From a virus: DNA of 64,000 bases. The position numbers were made by a program, and so were the translations under genes. The notes beneath the pieces were generated by a model. The model had not been told where the DNA came from, made no database searches, and was given only the letters and a program-made list of their open reading frames with translations. This document shows positions 19,076 through 28,448 of the stretch, one piece after another; positions within the stretch are counted from its first letter, which is position 1; the number at the start of each line of letters is the position of its first letter. The stretch is taken from IMG/VR virus record IMGVR_UViG_3300042923_000281, positions 212,979 to 276,978 of that record; one strand, 5' to 3'.

Positions 19076-20572
19076 TTAGAAATTGAAATTGCCAGTGTTG
19101 CTGAGAAGTGGGGACTCTTCGTAGTCATCGTTGTCGTTTGGACGACGGCCCGACCCGAGTTTGTCCACGATGTCAGTGAGCGAGGAGCTCATGGCACCGA
19201 TGGTGTCCTGATCGTCCACGATGACCGGCGCCACCAAGGAGTCACAGAAGACCGGGAACACGTCTTCGAACGGATCTTCGCCTTCCAGCTTGAGCCAGAT
19301 TTCGATGTCGTTGGACAGTCCCGCTTTAACGCTGATGTCGAACATGCAGTCAGGCCACGGCAGCATGTCATGGAACATCTCGGTGATGCAGCGCTCTTCG
19401 AACGCCATCAACGACCGATCCGTGATCTGCTTGCCAATGATCGGCAGGCACTGCGGGATGATCATGACTGCGTCACCCATGGCCGACATGTTGTCCGCCG
19501 TGAACTCGACGTACGCGATGTGGTGGAACGCCATGAACGCTGGCAACGCACGCGCCACTTGGATCGCAGCGATGGTGCTGTTGTCACGACCGGACCAGCC
19601 AGAACGGTTCTGGTAGTTACGGACTGTTTCAGGGCGTTCGAAGAACACCTTGACGTCGTCCCACATGTAGTCCGGGTTCATGGCGATCAGCTCGCCGTAG
19701 GTGATGAAGCCTTGCTCGAGGATGTTGGTCTCACGAGCAATGTCAGCCAGCACAGGAATGCTGCTCACGGTCTTCTCACGGACCTGAGAGCGTGCGTCTT
19801 TCAGGATCGACCCAGTGTCGCGGTCGAACTGATTGCCTTGGCCGAACATCTCGCCTTCATTCGCAGTTGCCAGCGCCTTGATCGAGCGGTGCAAGTAACG
19901 AGTGGAGGAGTCATTGAGGCGGTGAGACATCCGCAGGCCTTTACCGGTGAACCCATGACGCATGTCAAGGTAGTTCTCTTTCTCGGCACGGCGGTTGAAC
20001 GCGTTGGACACGACGTTCTTCGGGTTGTTGTGGAACACGTCTTCTGGACGCATCACCAACGTACCCGCTGACATCCGATCACGGCTGAAGTCCGGCAAGA
20101 CTTGCGGCGCAATCAAATGGTTGGAACTGGCAATCTGGGTCTGCCAACCACGGCGGGTCGGGGTATCCATGTAGCTCTGGTTCAGCTCGGTCACGGAGTT
20201 GAAGTACAACGCCATGCTCTCGTCAAGCTTGATACCGCGAATGCCTTGGGAAGCACCCACGTGGTCGGTGTAACCGGAGATCTCCAGGGTCCGGATGTCG
20301 GTACGGCTTTTGCGAACCAACACGGTCATCATGAACATGAAACGCTTCTCGCCCCAGCCACCGGCAATCAGGGCGGACCCTTGGTGCTTGGCAGCAGGAC
20401 GGATGATTCGACCCGCCACGCGGCTCAGGGCCGCTGGAGTCAGGTCTTCACCGCCGCGAGTGTCACGGTCCAGGATGCCGATCAATTCATCAGTGGCATC
20501 AGCGTAATAAGGACGGAGCTGCATGTCCTTGTAGCCCGAGCGCTCACGGAATACGAGATCAATTAGTTGCAT
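19076..20572 (-). CDS. 498-aa conserved protein at phiKZ gp69 (PicA/Imp1) position
   Basis: The start is placed at ATG 20572 (MQLIDLVFRE) because CGGGAG lies 8 bases upstream; an upstream ATG at 20602 has none. The protein is large, soluble, alpha/beta, with an acidic C-terminal tail (PNDNDDYEESP). No enzymatic motif is visible. In phiKZ the gene between the RNAP fifth subunit (gp68) and gp70 is gp69, reported as a factor needed for protein import into the phage nucleus (Imp1/PicA). This assignment rests on gene order and size only. Confidence 0.7.
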   Translation of the reverse strand: MQLIDLVFRERSGYKDMQLRPYYADATDELIGILDRDTRGGEDLTPAALSRVAGRIIRPAAKHQGSALIAGGWGEKRFMFMMTVLVRKSRTDIRTLEISGYTDHVGASQGIRGIKLDESMALYFNSVTELNQSYMDTPTRRGWQTQIASSNHLIAPQVLPDFSRDRMSAGTLVMRPEDVFHNNPKNVVSNAFNRRAEKENYLDMRHGFTGKGLRMSHRLNDSSTRYLHRSIKALATANEGEMFGQGNQFDRDTGSILKDARSQVREKTVSSIPVLADIARETNILEQGFITYGELIAMNPDYMWDDVKVFFERPETVRNYQNRSGWSGRDNSTIAAIQVARALPAFMAFHHIAYVEFTADNMSAMGDAVMIIPQCLPIIGKQITDRSLMAFEERCITEMFHDMLPWPDCMFDISVKAGLSNDIEIWLKLEGEDPFEDVFPVFCDSLVAPVIVDDQDTIGAMSSSLTDIVDKLGSGRRPNDNDDYEESPLLSNTGNFNF

Positions 20573-22124
20573 GGGTACGGCTCCCGATGGTGTTGTTGAC
20601 ATGAATGATCATGTCTGCTAGTTGTCGTCTGATGTCGCCCGAGATGTACATGTAGCCAGTCTGGGTCAACATCGGTACACGGTTGATAATGTCGCGAGGT
20701 GCATGTGGTTTCCAAGCCCGGCCGCTCATCCAGTCCACCACCATGTCAATGGCGGTCACTGCGACGTTGCCACGCTTGCCCGGTTCCTGACGTTTGGTTT
20801 CCTGACGCCAGTGCGGGTATTGCTTGTCCAAGATCTCGGCCTGGATCTTGGTGATCTTGTTGCGGGTTTCCGTCGGGATGTACGTTTCACCGTCATCGCT
20901 GATGTACTCTTCCGCCGAGACCAGCAGTGCCAGCTCATGGAAGCCCCAGTGATCGAGGATGGCCTGAGCCACACCCATCAGACGGAACTCCGTACGCTTG
21001 AGCAACAGCTCACGGGCTTCAGGCGAGATCGTCCGGATGACCCAGAAGATGATCGCCTTCTGGAAGTCTTCCACCTTGCGCTCTTCGTGACGAGAGCAGA
21101 TGGCGACACACTGCTGCACACGAGCAATGTCCAGAGTCGGGTCAGCACGTACCACGATGACTTGGGTGTTCTCACTGAACACTTCCAGCAACTGACGGTC
21201 GCCTTCGGTGATCTCGGTGGTTTGACCGTAGTCATCCCAGACCGACGAGTTATCCTCATCGCCTTTGTCCAGACTGCGCGAACGTTTGGCCTGTACCACG
21301 CCGGTGACGCTTTGGAAGCGACCATCCATGCGCAGGTGCGTGCCTGTCACGTAGTTGAACAGGATACGAGCCAGGCTGTCCCGATCCACCGGAGTGGACA
21401 GCGGCCCGATGGAGATCTTGCGGACTAATGCCATAGCCATCAAGTGACGCGGTACTTCTTCACTCGATAGACCGGCCATGACCATGGTCATGCTGATCTC
21501 TTTGTCCACCGATGCCTCGATGTACTCCATCATGCGGATATAAGGAGGCCATTGGTTCACACCGGCCAGCTCAATCAGCTTGACAGCTTCGGATTCCTTG
21601 TAACCGTTGCCGTGGGTAGACGCCACGTTTTGGATGTACATGCCCCAGATAGGCACGACCATCCGCAAGCCCAACGCCAGCGCTTGCAAGTCAATGTAGT
21701 CCGCCTTGATGTACGTACGACTGCGGTAGTTGCGACCGCGCTCGTTGAACTCTTCGAACTTTTCACTGACATCGCTTGGGATGTCCAAGCGAGCCTGCTC
21801 TACCCAGCCACGAACCACTGGCCATGTGATGATCTTGTACAGGTCTTTGACGACCGTCTCGATCTCGGCACGGATAAAGAAGGACGACCGAATCTCTTCG
21901 GACGACAGGTACTCGTTGACTTTGAGGTACAGTTCCCAAAGCTGGTATTGCGCCTCGGGGCTTAGACTCGCGAGGAAGTCATTGGTCTCCTTGAACAGTG
22001 TGTCACGGTTGATGATCGCAGCCGAATGGTAGCTGCCAGCCGACAGCTTCATTGAGTTGCCGCGGTGTTCCAGATTCAGGGATGTGATTCCCTTACTTGA
22101 CAGTTCATTAAGCTGAATCTGCAC
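20559..22124 (-). CDS. 521-aa conserved protein at phiKZ gp68 position (candidate RNAP fifth subunit)
   Basis: The start is chosen as GTG 22124, since CGAGG lies 9 bases upstream; a TTG three codons earlier has no spacing for a ribosome site. The protein is mostly helical and contains a mid-chain acidic stretch. In phiKZ, gp68 is the fifth subunit of the non-virion RNAP and needed for its assembly. The assignment here comes from order (gene pair before the beta C gene) and size. A TACATTAT motif lies 36 bases upstream, as for the RNAP beta C gene, which agrees with joint expression. It overlaps the next gene by 14 bases. Confidence 0.7.
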   Translation of the reverse strand: MQIQLNELSSKGITSLNLEHRGNSMKLSAGSYHSAAIINRDTLFKETNDFLASLSPEAQYQLWELYLKVNEYLSSEEIRSSFFIRAEIETVVKDLYKIITWPVVRGWVEQARLDIPSDVSEKFEEFNERGRNYRSRTYIKADYIDLQALALGLRMVVPIWGMYIQNVASTHGNGYKESEAVKLIELAGVNQWPPYIRMMEYIEASVDKEISMTMVMAGLSSEEVPRHLMAMALVRKISIGPLSTPVDRDSLARILFNYVTGTHLRMDGRFQSVTGVVQAKRSRSLDKGDEDNSSVWDDYGQTTEITEGDRQLLEVFSENTQVIVVRADPTLDIARVQQCVAICSRHEERKVEDFQKAIIFWVIRTISPEARELLLKRTEFRLMGVAQAILDHWGFHELALLVSAEEYISDDGETYIPTETRNKITKIQAEILDKQYPHWRQETKRQEPGKRGNVAVTAIDMVVDWMSGRAWKPHAPRDIINRVPMLTQTGYMYISGDIRRQLADMIIHVNNTIGSRTHATN

Positions 22125-22159
22125 GTGGTACAACCTCGATGGTTACTGGTTACAATGAG

Positions 22160-22167
22160 ATAATGTA
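22160..22167 (-). promoter_or_regulatory. TACATTRT early-promoter motif
   Basis: The minus strand reads GCGATACATTATCTCATTG before the gp68-position gene, in the gap after the homing endonuclease stop codon. Confidence 0.65.
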
Positions 22168-22182
22168 TCGCGCCAGAAGTCT

Positions 22183-22806
22183 TTAAACGAATTTCCACTG
22201 GGCGAACTTGGGTGATGTCGCATCAAGCCGTGCTCTGGCAGTTCCTAACGGAATACCGAGAGCTATTGCTGCATCGCGCACCCCAGCGTATCTCACACCG
22301 TCGATGAGGACGGGTCGCTTGAGGTGGTCTTTAGCAGAGCTCATTCGATCAAGCGTTTCTGGACTACGTTTCAACCCAGTGTTTGCTTGTCGAACAGCTT
22401 CACGGGCCTCGTCAGACACAACGTGGCCTTTGGCGTATTGGTTACCGATGGAACGTTGACGGTTCTTCTCGATGATGTGCTCTGGAACATTACCTGGAGT
22501 CCAGCCTGGAATTGCATTGACGGCTACATTACAGCAATCTGGATCGTGCCAGTATTTATCCAGCAAAGTCTGCTCGCCACGGCGAGCCTCCTCTACAGAA
22601 CTAGCGACTGCGATCTCAATGGAGATGTCATCGAGCGATGTGAACACCTCCTGCAACTTGGCGTTGTAGTGGGTGCCGTTGACTAGACTGTTACGATGAA
22701 CGTGAAAGCGTTCTTGCAAGTTCTGAGTAGAACCTACGTAGAATCGACCGGTCGGATTGTGAATAATGGCGTACGCACCAGGTGCTTTAGCAAGTGGAGA
22801 TCCCAT
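22183..22806 (-). CDS. GIY-YIG homing endonuclease with NUMOD-type DNA-binding tail
   Basis: A 207-aa free-standing nuclease. The N-terminal GIY-YIG domain has GAYAIIHNPTGRFYVGST (10-27), the conserved Arg in NLQERF (29-34) and a Glu in EEARRGEQTLLDKYW. The C-terminal half has a NUMOD3-like segment (EAVRQANTGLKRSPETLDRM) followed by a helix-turn-helix region (VRDAAIALGIPLGTARARL). Such enzymes cut at intron-less or intron-free sites and spread themselves. It lies between the SSB and gp68-position genes with its own promoter motif, which suggests insertion as a unit. The ATG at 22806 follows CGAGGATCTGTC. Confidence 0.9.
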   Translation of the reverse strand: MGSPLAKAPGAYAIIHNPTGRFYVGSTQNLQERFHVHRNSLVNGTHYNAKLQEVFTSLDDISIEIAVASSVEEARRGEQTLLDKYWHDPDCCNVAVNAIPGWTPGNVPEHIIEKNRQRSIGNQYAKGHVVSDEAREAVRQANTGLKRSPETLDRMSSAKDHLKRPVLIDGVRYAGVRDAAIALGIPLGTARARLDATSPKFAQWKFV

Positions 22807-22839
22807 GACAGATCCTCGTTAATGGTTTACTCACTTAGT

Positions 22840-22847
22840 ATAATGTA
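22840..22847 (-). promoter_or_regulatory. TACATTRT early-promoter motif
   Basis: The minus strand reads GGCGATACATTATACTAAGTGAG, 34 bases before the GIY-YIG endonuclease gene. Confidence 0.6.
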
Positions 22848-22892
22848 TCGCCATATCGAGGTCGAGCAGAACGCCGTCAGGGTATAAGAGTC

Positions 22893-22920
22893 GACACAGG
22901 ACCAAGACTGGTCCTGTGTC
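22893..22920 (-). terminator. Hairpin after the SSB gene
   Basis: An 11-bp perfect stem (GACACAGGACC) with a six-base loop. It follows the SSB stop codon. The trailing tract is not a strong T-run, so it may also act as an RNA-stabilising hairpin. Confidence 0.75.
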
Positions 22921-22944
22921 GATGCTGGCTATGTCGGGCTCGTT

Positions 22945-23730
22945 TTAAAGAGGCACGTCGTCACTGAAGTCAAAGCCAGTGCCGCCAGATACCTGCGCAG
23001 GCGCTTGAGACTGACCACCACCGTTGCCACCCCAACCACCACCGCCGGAATTACCGCCGCCGTTGTTGTTGCCGCCCCAGTTATTACCCCCGCCACCTTG
23101 ACGGTTACCGCCACCACCATTACCGCCCCACTGGCCACCGCCACCGTTGTTCTGCTCACGGCGCTGCATCCAGGCTGGCTTGGCGTAGTTCTTCTCGATC
23201 ACGACTGGCAGGTATTCACGAACGACGTCGATCCAACCCAGGCAGTACAGTTTCGAGGCCACGTCTACCGGCATGCTGCCTTGGCCATCACGGAACTGAT
23301 GGTAGGTGCAGTCGAGGAACGGGAATTCGATCAGCGGACGGTTTTTACCGGCACTGATGCAGATGGAGATCACGCCTTCGTTCGTCTTCTCGAGCTTGAT
23401 CATGCTCATGATGGACGGGTTCGGATCACGCTTCTTATCAACGAAGCGGTGGCCTTTGTTGTCCAGGAAGACAATGGTCGGGCCGTTCGAGTTGGCCACG
23501 AGTTCCAGAGCGCGAAGGACCGAGAAGAACGCACGGTTAGACAACGCCGCTTCGATCTTGCCATGGTTCTTGTCGTTCGGTACACGGGTCTTCACGACCA
23601 GACGCGGGTTGTTTTCGTAGTAAGCCGGACGCAGAGTAGGCTCGCCTTCCATGCCGTCTTGCTTCTTCGCTTTGAGGGCCAGGGAAGGGTCGTCCAGGAT
23701 TGTTTCCGGACGCGCGTTCTGTTCGCTCAT
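22945..23730 (-). CDS. Single-stranded DNA-binding protein with Gly-rich linker and acidic tip
   Basis: A 261-aa protein. The first ~180 residues form a strand-rich OB-like domain. They are followed by a long Gly/Asn linker (about 192-240) and the C-terminal sequence GFDFSDDVPL, which mimics the conserved MDFDDDIPF tip of bacterial SSB that recruits partner proteins. It should coat single-stranded viral DNA and recruit replication or repair enzymes. The OB domain itself is too diverged to place by eye. The ATG at 23730 follows GGAGTAACACTAG. It lies downstream of the SbcD-like and unknown genes. Confidence 0.85.
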   Translation of the reverse strand: MSEQNARPETILDDPSLALKAKKQDGMEGEPTLRPAYYENNPRLVVKTRVPNDKNHGKIEAALSNRAFFSVLRALELVANSNGPTIVFLDNKGHRFVDKKRDPNPSIMSMIKLEKTNEGVISICISAGKNRPLIEFPFLDCTYHQFRDGQGSMPVDVASKLYCLGWIDVVREYLPVVIEKNYAKPAWMQRREQNNGGGGQWGGNGGGGNRQGGGGNNWGGNNNGGGNSGGGGWGGNGGGQSQAPAQVSGGTGFDFSDDVPL

Positions 23731-23814
23731 CTAGTGTTACTCCAAACCAAAAATTGTGATCGGCTTCTATTCAAAAGATAGGACCTAGGCGTTTCTTTTT
23801 ACCCGCCGGTTCCC

Positions 23815-24684
23815 CTAGCCTTTCGAGTAAAGATTGATCACCAGTCTTTCAAGCTCGGGCTCGTAAGCCTTCTTGACCGATTGGATGATGTAGTCTTTTG
23901 TCGTCATGGCATGCCAGCGGTTTTTCTGAGCGATGTCGAGCATGATCCTCCGGAACTTGATCGGGAAGCCTGTGAACAGGTTACCGTTGTCTCCGAAGAA
24001 CTGAAGCGTCATCCGATCAAACGGAATGTGCGACAACTCTTTACCATTGGTAAGCTTGGTGTACCACATTGCTGGAGGCTTAGTGGCGCCGGTATGCGAT
24101 TCAAGCAGGGTGATGGCTGCGAACTTGTAACGCTGCAAGAGATCCACGGCGTAGTTCGACAGCAACAGCACCTTACGGGCGTCCGGTGGCAACTCCATAT
24201 CGGTCTCGATAGGGCGAATGTGCGGATGCTCGTGCAGGAGTCGACGAAACTCAATGACTGTGTTCTCTTCACGTAGCGCTGCGTAGCGCTGACGATCGGT
24301 GTTCGCGTTCTTGAGGATGCCGTACTGGAACTTGCGAGGCAGGTCCCGGTAGTTACATAGATAAGGCTGGACTTTCACCCGACCTTTGGAGACCAGTGCC
24401 ACCGCTTGCTCAATGGTGGTCAACTCATTCACCAGGCTGAAGGCCAAGTCTTCTGGAAAGACCGCGCTGAGCTGCTCAGCGTCAATGGCCCCGACCATGT
24501 TCCGGATCAGGGTCCGGATGTTGACGTACAGGACGTCCACGTTGTGAATGATGGGCTTCGGGTTGTGGTTATCCTCAAGGATGCCAAAGGCACCCTCGAG
24601 GGCCAGACTGGTACCGATAGAGACGGGGATCTGCCCCAGCTCACGGCCTGACAGCGCCGCTTGGGCACTAGGATCACTGATCAT
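23815..24684 (-). CDS. 289-aa protein coupled to SbcD-like nuclease
   Basis: ATG 24684 overlaps the stop of the nuclease gene by four bases (ATGA) and has GGAGGCGGC upstream, so the two are translationally coupled. The protein is soluble and mostly helical, with a conserved-looking central segment rich in Arg/Tyr. No catalytic motif is recognised. A role as a partner in DNA end processing is inferred from coupling alone. Confidence 0.75.
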   Translation of the reverse strand: MISDPSAQAALSGRELGQIPVSIGTSLALEGAFGILEDNHNPKPIIHNVDVLYVNIRTLIRNMVGAIDAEQLSAVFPEDLAFSLVNELTTIEQAVALVSKGRVKVQPYLCNYRDLPRKFQYGILKNANTDRQRYAALREENTVIEFRRLLHEHPHIRPIETDMELPPDARKVLLLSNYAVDLLQRYKFAAITLLESHTGATKPPAMWYTKLTNGKELSHIPFDRMTLQFFGDNGNLFTGFPIKFRRIMLDIAQKNRWHAMTTKDYIIQSVKKAYEPELERLVINLYSKG

Positions 24685-25808
24685 GCCGCCTCCTTAAATT
24701 TGTCCAGGACAGCAAGGACCTTCTGTGCTCGAGCATCGGACACGTCAACACCTTGACGCGCCATCCGTTCAGACACGAGGTGGCCAATGTTGGTTGGGGT
24801 GATACTGATCGGTTTAACCACCGGAGCCTGCTGTTGAGTCAGGACTACTTCTTCCTGAGTCTTCAGATCATCCTGCTGTGTGGTCAAGCGGAACTGAGGG
24901 AACCGCTTACGCAGATCCTTCAACCCGTACTGCACCGTACCGCCCCGCTGAATCAGCAGTCGGAAGTTCGACTGGTCTGGTTCATTCTCATATTGCGCCA
25001 AGAGGTTGATAGTCTCATCAATGTCTTGGTTACGGCAGTCCAGCGTCTTATAGATGCGGGCACCGACGTTTTCAACGAACCAATGGTAATTACCGGCAGG
25101 CGAGATGCACGCCCTGTAATGTCCCTTCGGCGCTTCCTCACCGTGTGACAACCGATCAAAGGACCCTTGGGCCAAGATGACCGAGGAGTACGCTGAGAGG
25201 GCACGCTCAGTGCGGATGTGCACATGGCCAATGCCAATGAAATGACGGACCAGTGCAAGGTACGCTTGGCTGTTGTGGTTCTTGCTCGACTCAATCGGCA
25301 ACTGGTAATCGAAGGCACCGTGCATACAGCCCACGTCTACCTTGTCCAGCCCATGGATCGAGAGGAGTTCTTGGACCTGAGTCCATGTAACACTGGCGTC
25401 AGCGTTCCACTCATCCGGCACGTACAGCACGCTCAGGTTGTCCAGCTCTGCAATCACCTCAATACTCAATGTATCGACGTAGCGCAGGTTAGCAGGATTG
25501 TCCAGCGTGTTGTTGACGTTGACGAACTGTTTCGACTGGCGCCAGTCATGGCTTGGAGTGCCTTCGAGGACCCGTACGATGATGTCGCGTTTCGCACAGA
25601 TACGAAGAAGATCACCGATCCACTCTTGGATGGCGTCCACCTCATCCTGAGGTAGGCTCATCAGGCGGTCAAAGACATCGCCTGCAAAGAAGATGACATC
25701 GAGCTTGCCCGTCTGCTCATCATCCGGAAACGCCTTGCGGAGGTTCTCGATGATGTGGTACGTGTTGGTACGTGGGTGGGCTAAGTGGATATCGGAGATG
25801 AACGCCAT
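24681..25808 (-). CDS. SbcD/Mre11-like metallophosphoesterase nuclease
   Basis: The start is placed at ATG 25808 (MAFISDIHLAH); the upstream in-frame extension has no family similarity. Motif I is DIHLAH, motif II GDVFDR, motif III GTPSHD in place of the usual GNHD, motif IV GCMHG and motif V GIGHVH, all in correct order within the first ~220 residues. Enzymes of this family cut DNA ends and hairpins, normally with an SbcC/Rad50 ATPase. No SbcC is seen in this window. The last ~90 residues are a linker and a helical tail. Probable role: recombination or repair of viral DNA. Motif III is atypical, which may change metal use. Confidence 0.85.
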   Translation of the reverse strand: MAFISDIHLAHPRTNTYHIIENLRKAFPDDEQTGKLDVIFFAGDVFDRLMSLPQDEVDAIQEWIGDLLRICAKRDIIVRVLEGTPSHDWRQSKQFVNVNNTLDNPANLRYVDTLSIEVIAELDNLSVLYVPDEWNADASVTWTQVQELLSIHGLDKVDVGCMHGAFDYQLPIESSKNHNSQAYLALVRHFIGIGHVHIRTERALSAYSSVILAQGSFDRLSHGEEAPKGHYRACISPAGNYHWFVENVGARIYKTLDCRNQDIDETINLLAQYENEPDQSNFRLLIQRGGTVQYGLKDLRKRFPQFRLTTQQDDLKTQEEVVLTQQQAPVVKPISITPTNIGHLVSERMARQGVDVSDARAQKVLAVLDKFKEAA

Positions 25809-25815
25809 GAGTCTT

Positions 25816-26412
25816 TCAGAGCGGTTCGATGTCGTCGTCTTCAATCTCATCGAGGGTTTTCCTGACCGGAGTGGAATCAGTCTCGGCTTCGCCGCTGATC
25901 TGGCCGAGTTGACGGGCCACTTCAGGAGCATCTTCACCGAACATGCGTTCCAGCGGGATGTTGTAACGGCGGTAGATCTTGGCCCACATCAGGCTGTAGA
26001 CCGCGGAGATCGCGTCAGCCGGACTGTAGTTCAACGCCATGAGGCGGTTGACGAAACCGTCGATCACCATGCCTGGGGCGTTGGTGGATACCTGAGCATC
26101 GTACTCAGCGCTGAGTTCACCAATGTCCGTTTCCGGCCGCGCATGAATCGAGCGGATGGTCATCGGAGTCGGGGAGATCAACGGTGGAACGGTGAACAGG
26201 ATCTTGGCAGGGTTGCCGTTTTCGAACACGTCGATCATGCGGTTGGCATGACCTGCGGCAGCGACATAGATGTCAACGCGCACGTTTTCGTTAGTGCCAT
26301 TCGGCACAAGGTGAGGCAGTAGACGCTGGATGAAGTCACGCTCGTTCATCTTAGCGTTGGCTTCTTTGTCCATCTGATCCAGACGTTTGAAATCGTCGTC
26401 GGTAAGCTGCAT
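25816..26412 (-). CDS. 198-aa protein, unknown function
   Basis: A soluble protein with a helical N-terminus and an acidic C-terminus (DEIEDDDIEPL). The ATG at 26412 follows GGAGAGACTGTC. It ends 7 bases before the nuclease start, so both are in one unit. No motif recognised. Confidence 0.7.
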   Translation of the reverse strand: MQLTDDDFKRLDQMDKEANAKMNERDFIQRLLPHLVPNGTNENVRVDIYVAAAGHANRMIDVFENGNPAKILFTVPPLISPTPMTIRSIHARPETDIGELSAEYDAQVSTNAPGMVIDGFVNRLMALNYSPADAISAVYSLMWAKIYRRYNIPLERMFGEDAPEVARQLGQISGEAETDSTPVRKTLDEIEDDDIEPL

Positions 26413-26432
26413 GACAGTCTCTCCGTAAAAGA

Positions 26433-26450
26433 GGGAGGCCGAAGCCTCCC
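26433..26450 (-). terminator. Terminator with cUUCGg loop
   Basis: The minus strand reads GGGAGGCTTCGGCCTCCC followed by TCTTTTACGG, between the stop at 26463 and the next start at 26412. Confidence 0.85.
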
Positions 26451-26462
26451 CCAGTGCAGGAC

Positions 26463-27290
26463 TTAGTGAACGATCGGAGCTTCCGACGCCGACTGTGCAG
26501 GATCAGCAGCAGGCGCTTCGACCACCGGAGCAGCTGCACCAGCAACTTGTTCCAGGGCTTGCTTGGCGCCGGCCTGAGCGTCTTTGCGGAAGGTCTCGAG
26601 ATGCACGTCTTCTACGACGTAGTACGGACGACCGATGCTTGCGCCGAAACCGGCCAGCAGGTTACCGAACACTTCAGGGATCATTTCGCCCTGCATGCTT
26701 TCGGACATCTTCTCGCCAGTCACCCACTCACCGGTGTCAGTGAGTTGCTCTTCAACCAGCACGCCGCCTTCTTCCAGCAGAGTCACGCGGATTGCGCCTG
26801 GGATTGGCTGCTCGATAACAACCAGCTCAGGGGTGCGGTGCTGCGAAGCACGGGCCTTGAAGGCGATGGCGTTGGCACCGGCGATCAGGATACGCTGGCA
26901 GATGCTGTCGATCATGACCGGATCGCTGAACAGACGGTCGATGTGGGCCGCAGTCATGTCGACGATGTTGCGCTGGATGTTCAGCAGAGCGTTGTTGGCG
27001 CTTTCCAGAGCGTGCTCGACGGTTTCCAGGCGGGAGCCTTGGTCAGCCAGCAGGTCTTCCAGTTTGGCGATACGGGCTTCTTGCAGGAACTCACGCGCTT
27101 CGCCGGCTTCAGCAACCAATACTTCGGTCACGGTTTCGCGCAGCTGAGCACCACCACGAGTCACGGTGTAGCTGTCACCGACAACCAGTTCGTCTGCACG
27201 AACATCGGTGCCGTCATCGCGCTGGAAGACTTGACTGGCCAGCATGAGGATCGGGCCGTTTTGGGTGTTCAGCTTAACAACTTGGGACAT
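26463..27290 (-). CDS. 275-aa coiled-coil protein, unknown function
   Basis: The N-terminal ~60 residues look like a small beta domain. Residues about 72-112 form a clear heptad stretch (RIAKLEDLLADQGSRLETVE) consistent with a coiled coil. The C-terminal ~30 residues are an Ala/Pro/Glu tail. Codon use is more strongly biased to C/G-ending codons than in neighbours, as also seen in the shell, sheath and tube genes, which suggests high expression. The ATG at 27290 follows GGAGTGATCC. No family recognised. Confidence 0.75.
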   Translation of the reverse strand: MSQVVKLNTQNGPILMLASQVFQRDDGTDVRADELVVGDSYTVTRGGAQLRETVTEVLVAEAGEAREFLQEARIAKLEDLLADQGSRLETVEHALESANNALLNIQRNIVDMTAAHIDRLFSDPVMIDSICQRILIAGANAIAFKARASQHRTPELVVIEQPIPGAIRVTLLEEGGVLVEEQLTDTGEWVTGEKMSESMQGEMIPEVFGNLLAGFGASIGRPYYVVEDVHLETFRKDAQAGAKQALEQVAGAAAPVVEAPAADPAQSASEAPIVH

Positions 27291-27299
27291 GGATCACTC

Positions 27300-27725
27300 C
27301 TAGGTAGTAAGAAGGTCAGCCAGAATGAATGGCTTACCGTCATTTTGCAGATCGATGATGCTGCGAATTTTGGAATCGGATGACGTCACTACGTGTTGAA
27401 TGTCAATCGACTTGTCACCGTCTCGTAGGATAGCACCGATTTGTAAATCAATACTGGGTCCTTTGACTACGGTGTTGACATCGAGGGTCACTTCATCGAA
27501 CAGACGCTCGAAGTAGCTCTCGAGTACGTCCCTGACCTCGTCTTCGAGGCCTGAGGGGTTGTTTCCGAGTCGACTGATGATATCCCCCAGACTGACGATT
27601 GCACCCCGATACATGTCGGACTGCGAGCGCTGAGAGATATAGAAATTGGTCAGGGCTTCATCGGCCTTGATGGTCAAATCGGTAGCAAATCCAACACTAC
27701 CCAAGACCGGGATGACACGTGCCAT
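27300..27725 (-). CDS. 141-aa protein, unknown function
   Basis: The start is placed at ATG 27725 (MARVIPVLG) because GGAGTGTCC lies just upstream. A small soluble alpha/beta protein. It precedes the coiled-coil gene by 9 bases. No motif recognised. Confidence 0.7.
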   Translation of the reverse strand: MARVIPVLGSVGFATDLTIKADEALTNFYISQRSQSDMYRGAIVSLGDIISRLGNNPSGLEDEVRDVLESYFERLFDEVTLDVNTVVKGPSIDLQIGAILRDGDKSIDIQHVVTSSDSKIRSIIDLQNDGKPFILADLLTT

Positions 27726-27740
27726 AGGACACTCCAGACG

Positions 27741-27813
27741 AAAAAGAAAAGGGGCGAGGCGGTTGCAGAGCACATACCCATAAGGCTGTGCTCCACTTGA
27801 CCCCGCTCCTTTA
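27741..27813 (-). terminator. Long stem-loop terminator
   Basis: GAGCACA (27768-27774) pairs with TGTGCTC (27787-27793), with an outer GGGG/CCCC pairing. The minus strand ends CCCCTTTTCTTTTTCG. It follows the stop at 27815. Confidence 0.7.
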
Positions 27814-27814
27814 C

Positions 27815-28438
27815 TTACAGCGACCCGTTGTTGGCGTCGCTTGGATCGTCCAGACCTGCATCGAGGAAGCTTTCGAAGTTAGCCCACATGCTGTCCTTCA
27901 CCAAGGTTTGCTCGGCAAAGCGCAGCGGACCACGGTTGTCACCGTCACGAATGGTCAGGTACTGCGTACTCACAGCCCCGCCTTCTTCGTTAAAGGTGAA
28001 CAGGCCGTCCATGACTGCTTGGTAATCTGGGTTATCCTCGCCGTGTCTACCTTGGAAGTAGTTCACGAACGAGTCACGCCAGCCATTCATCATGTCCTTC
28101 TCCAGCAGACGCTGAGCACGGGGGTTAGCCATGAGCCAGCGTTGCTGTTCCGGTCCTGCTTGCTGGAACTGACCGATCTTGAACATCGGCCGGATTTCGT
28201 CCCGGTCAAACAGGTGACTGACCTTCCGCTTCAGGGCGTCCATCTTGCGTTCCAGTCGATCGAAGTCAAACGACTCAAACCGCTGTACCGCTCGAGTGAA
28301 CATTTCACTGCCAGACAGGCCATACGACCGTGCAGTGTTTTCCATACGCTGTCGGATAGCCGCACGGTCCTCCGATCGCGGAAGTCCGTAGTGCATGACA
28401 CCGAACTCCTGATCATCAGCGTAGATAGCTATCGCCAT
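27815..28438 (-). CDS. 207-aa protein, unknown function
   Basis: The start is placed at ATG 28438 (MAIAIYADD), with GAGGAGACCACC upstream; the longer frame overlaps the RNAP gene without a ribosome site. The protein is soluble, helical and charged. It begins 11 bases after the RNAP beta' N gene ends, so it is likely co-expressed with it. No motif recognised. Confidence 0.75.
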   Translation of the reverse strand: MAIAIYADDQEFGVMHYGLPRSEDRAAIRQRMENTARSYGLSGSEMFTRAVQRFESFDFDRLERKMDALKRKVSHLFDRDEIRPMFKIGQFQQAGPEQQRWLMANPRAQRLLEKDMMNGWRDSFVNYFQGRHGEDNPDYQAVMDGLFTFNEEGGAVSTQYLTIRDGDNRGPLRFAEQTLVKDSMWANFESFLDAGLDDPSDANNGSL

Positions 28439-28448
28439 GGTGGTCTCC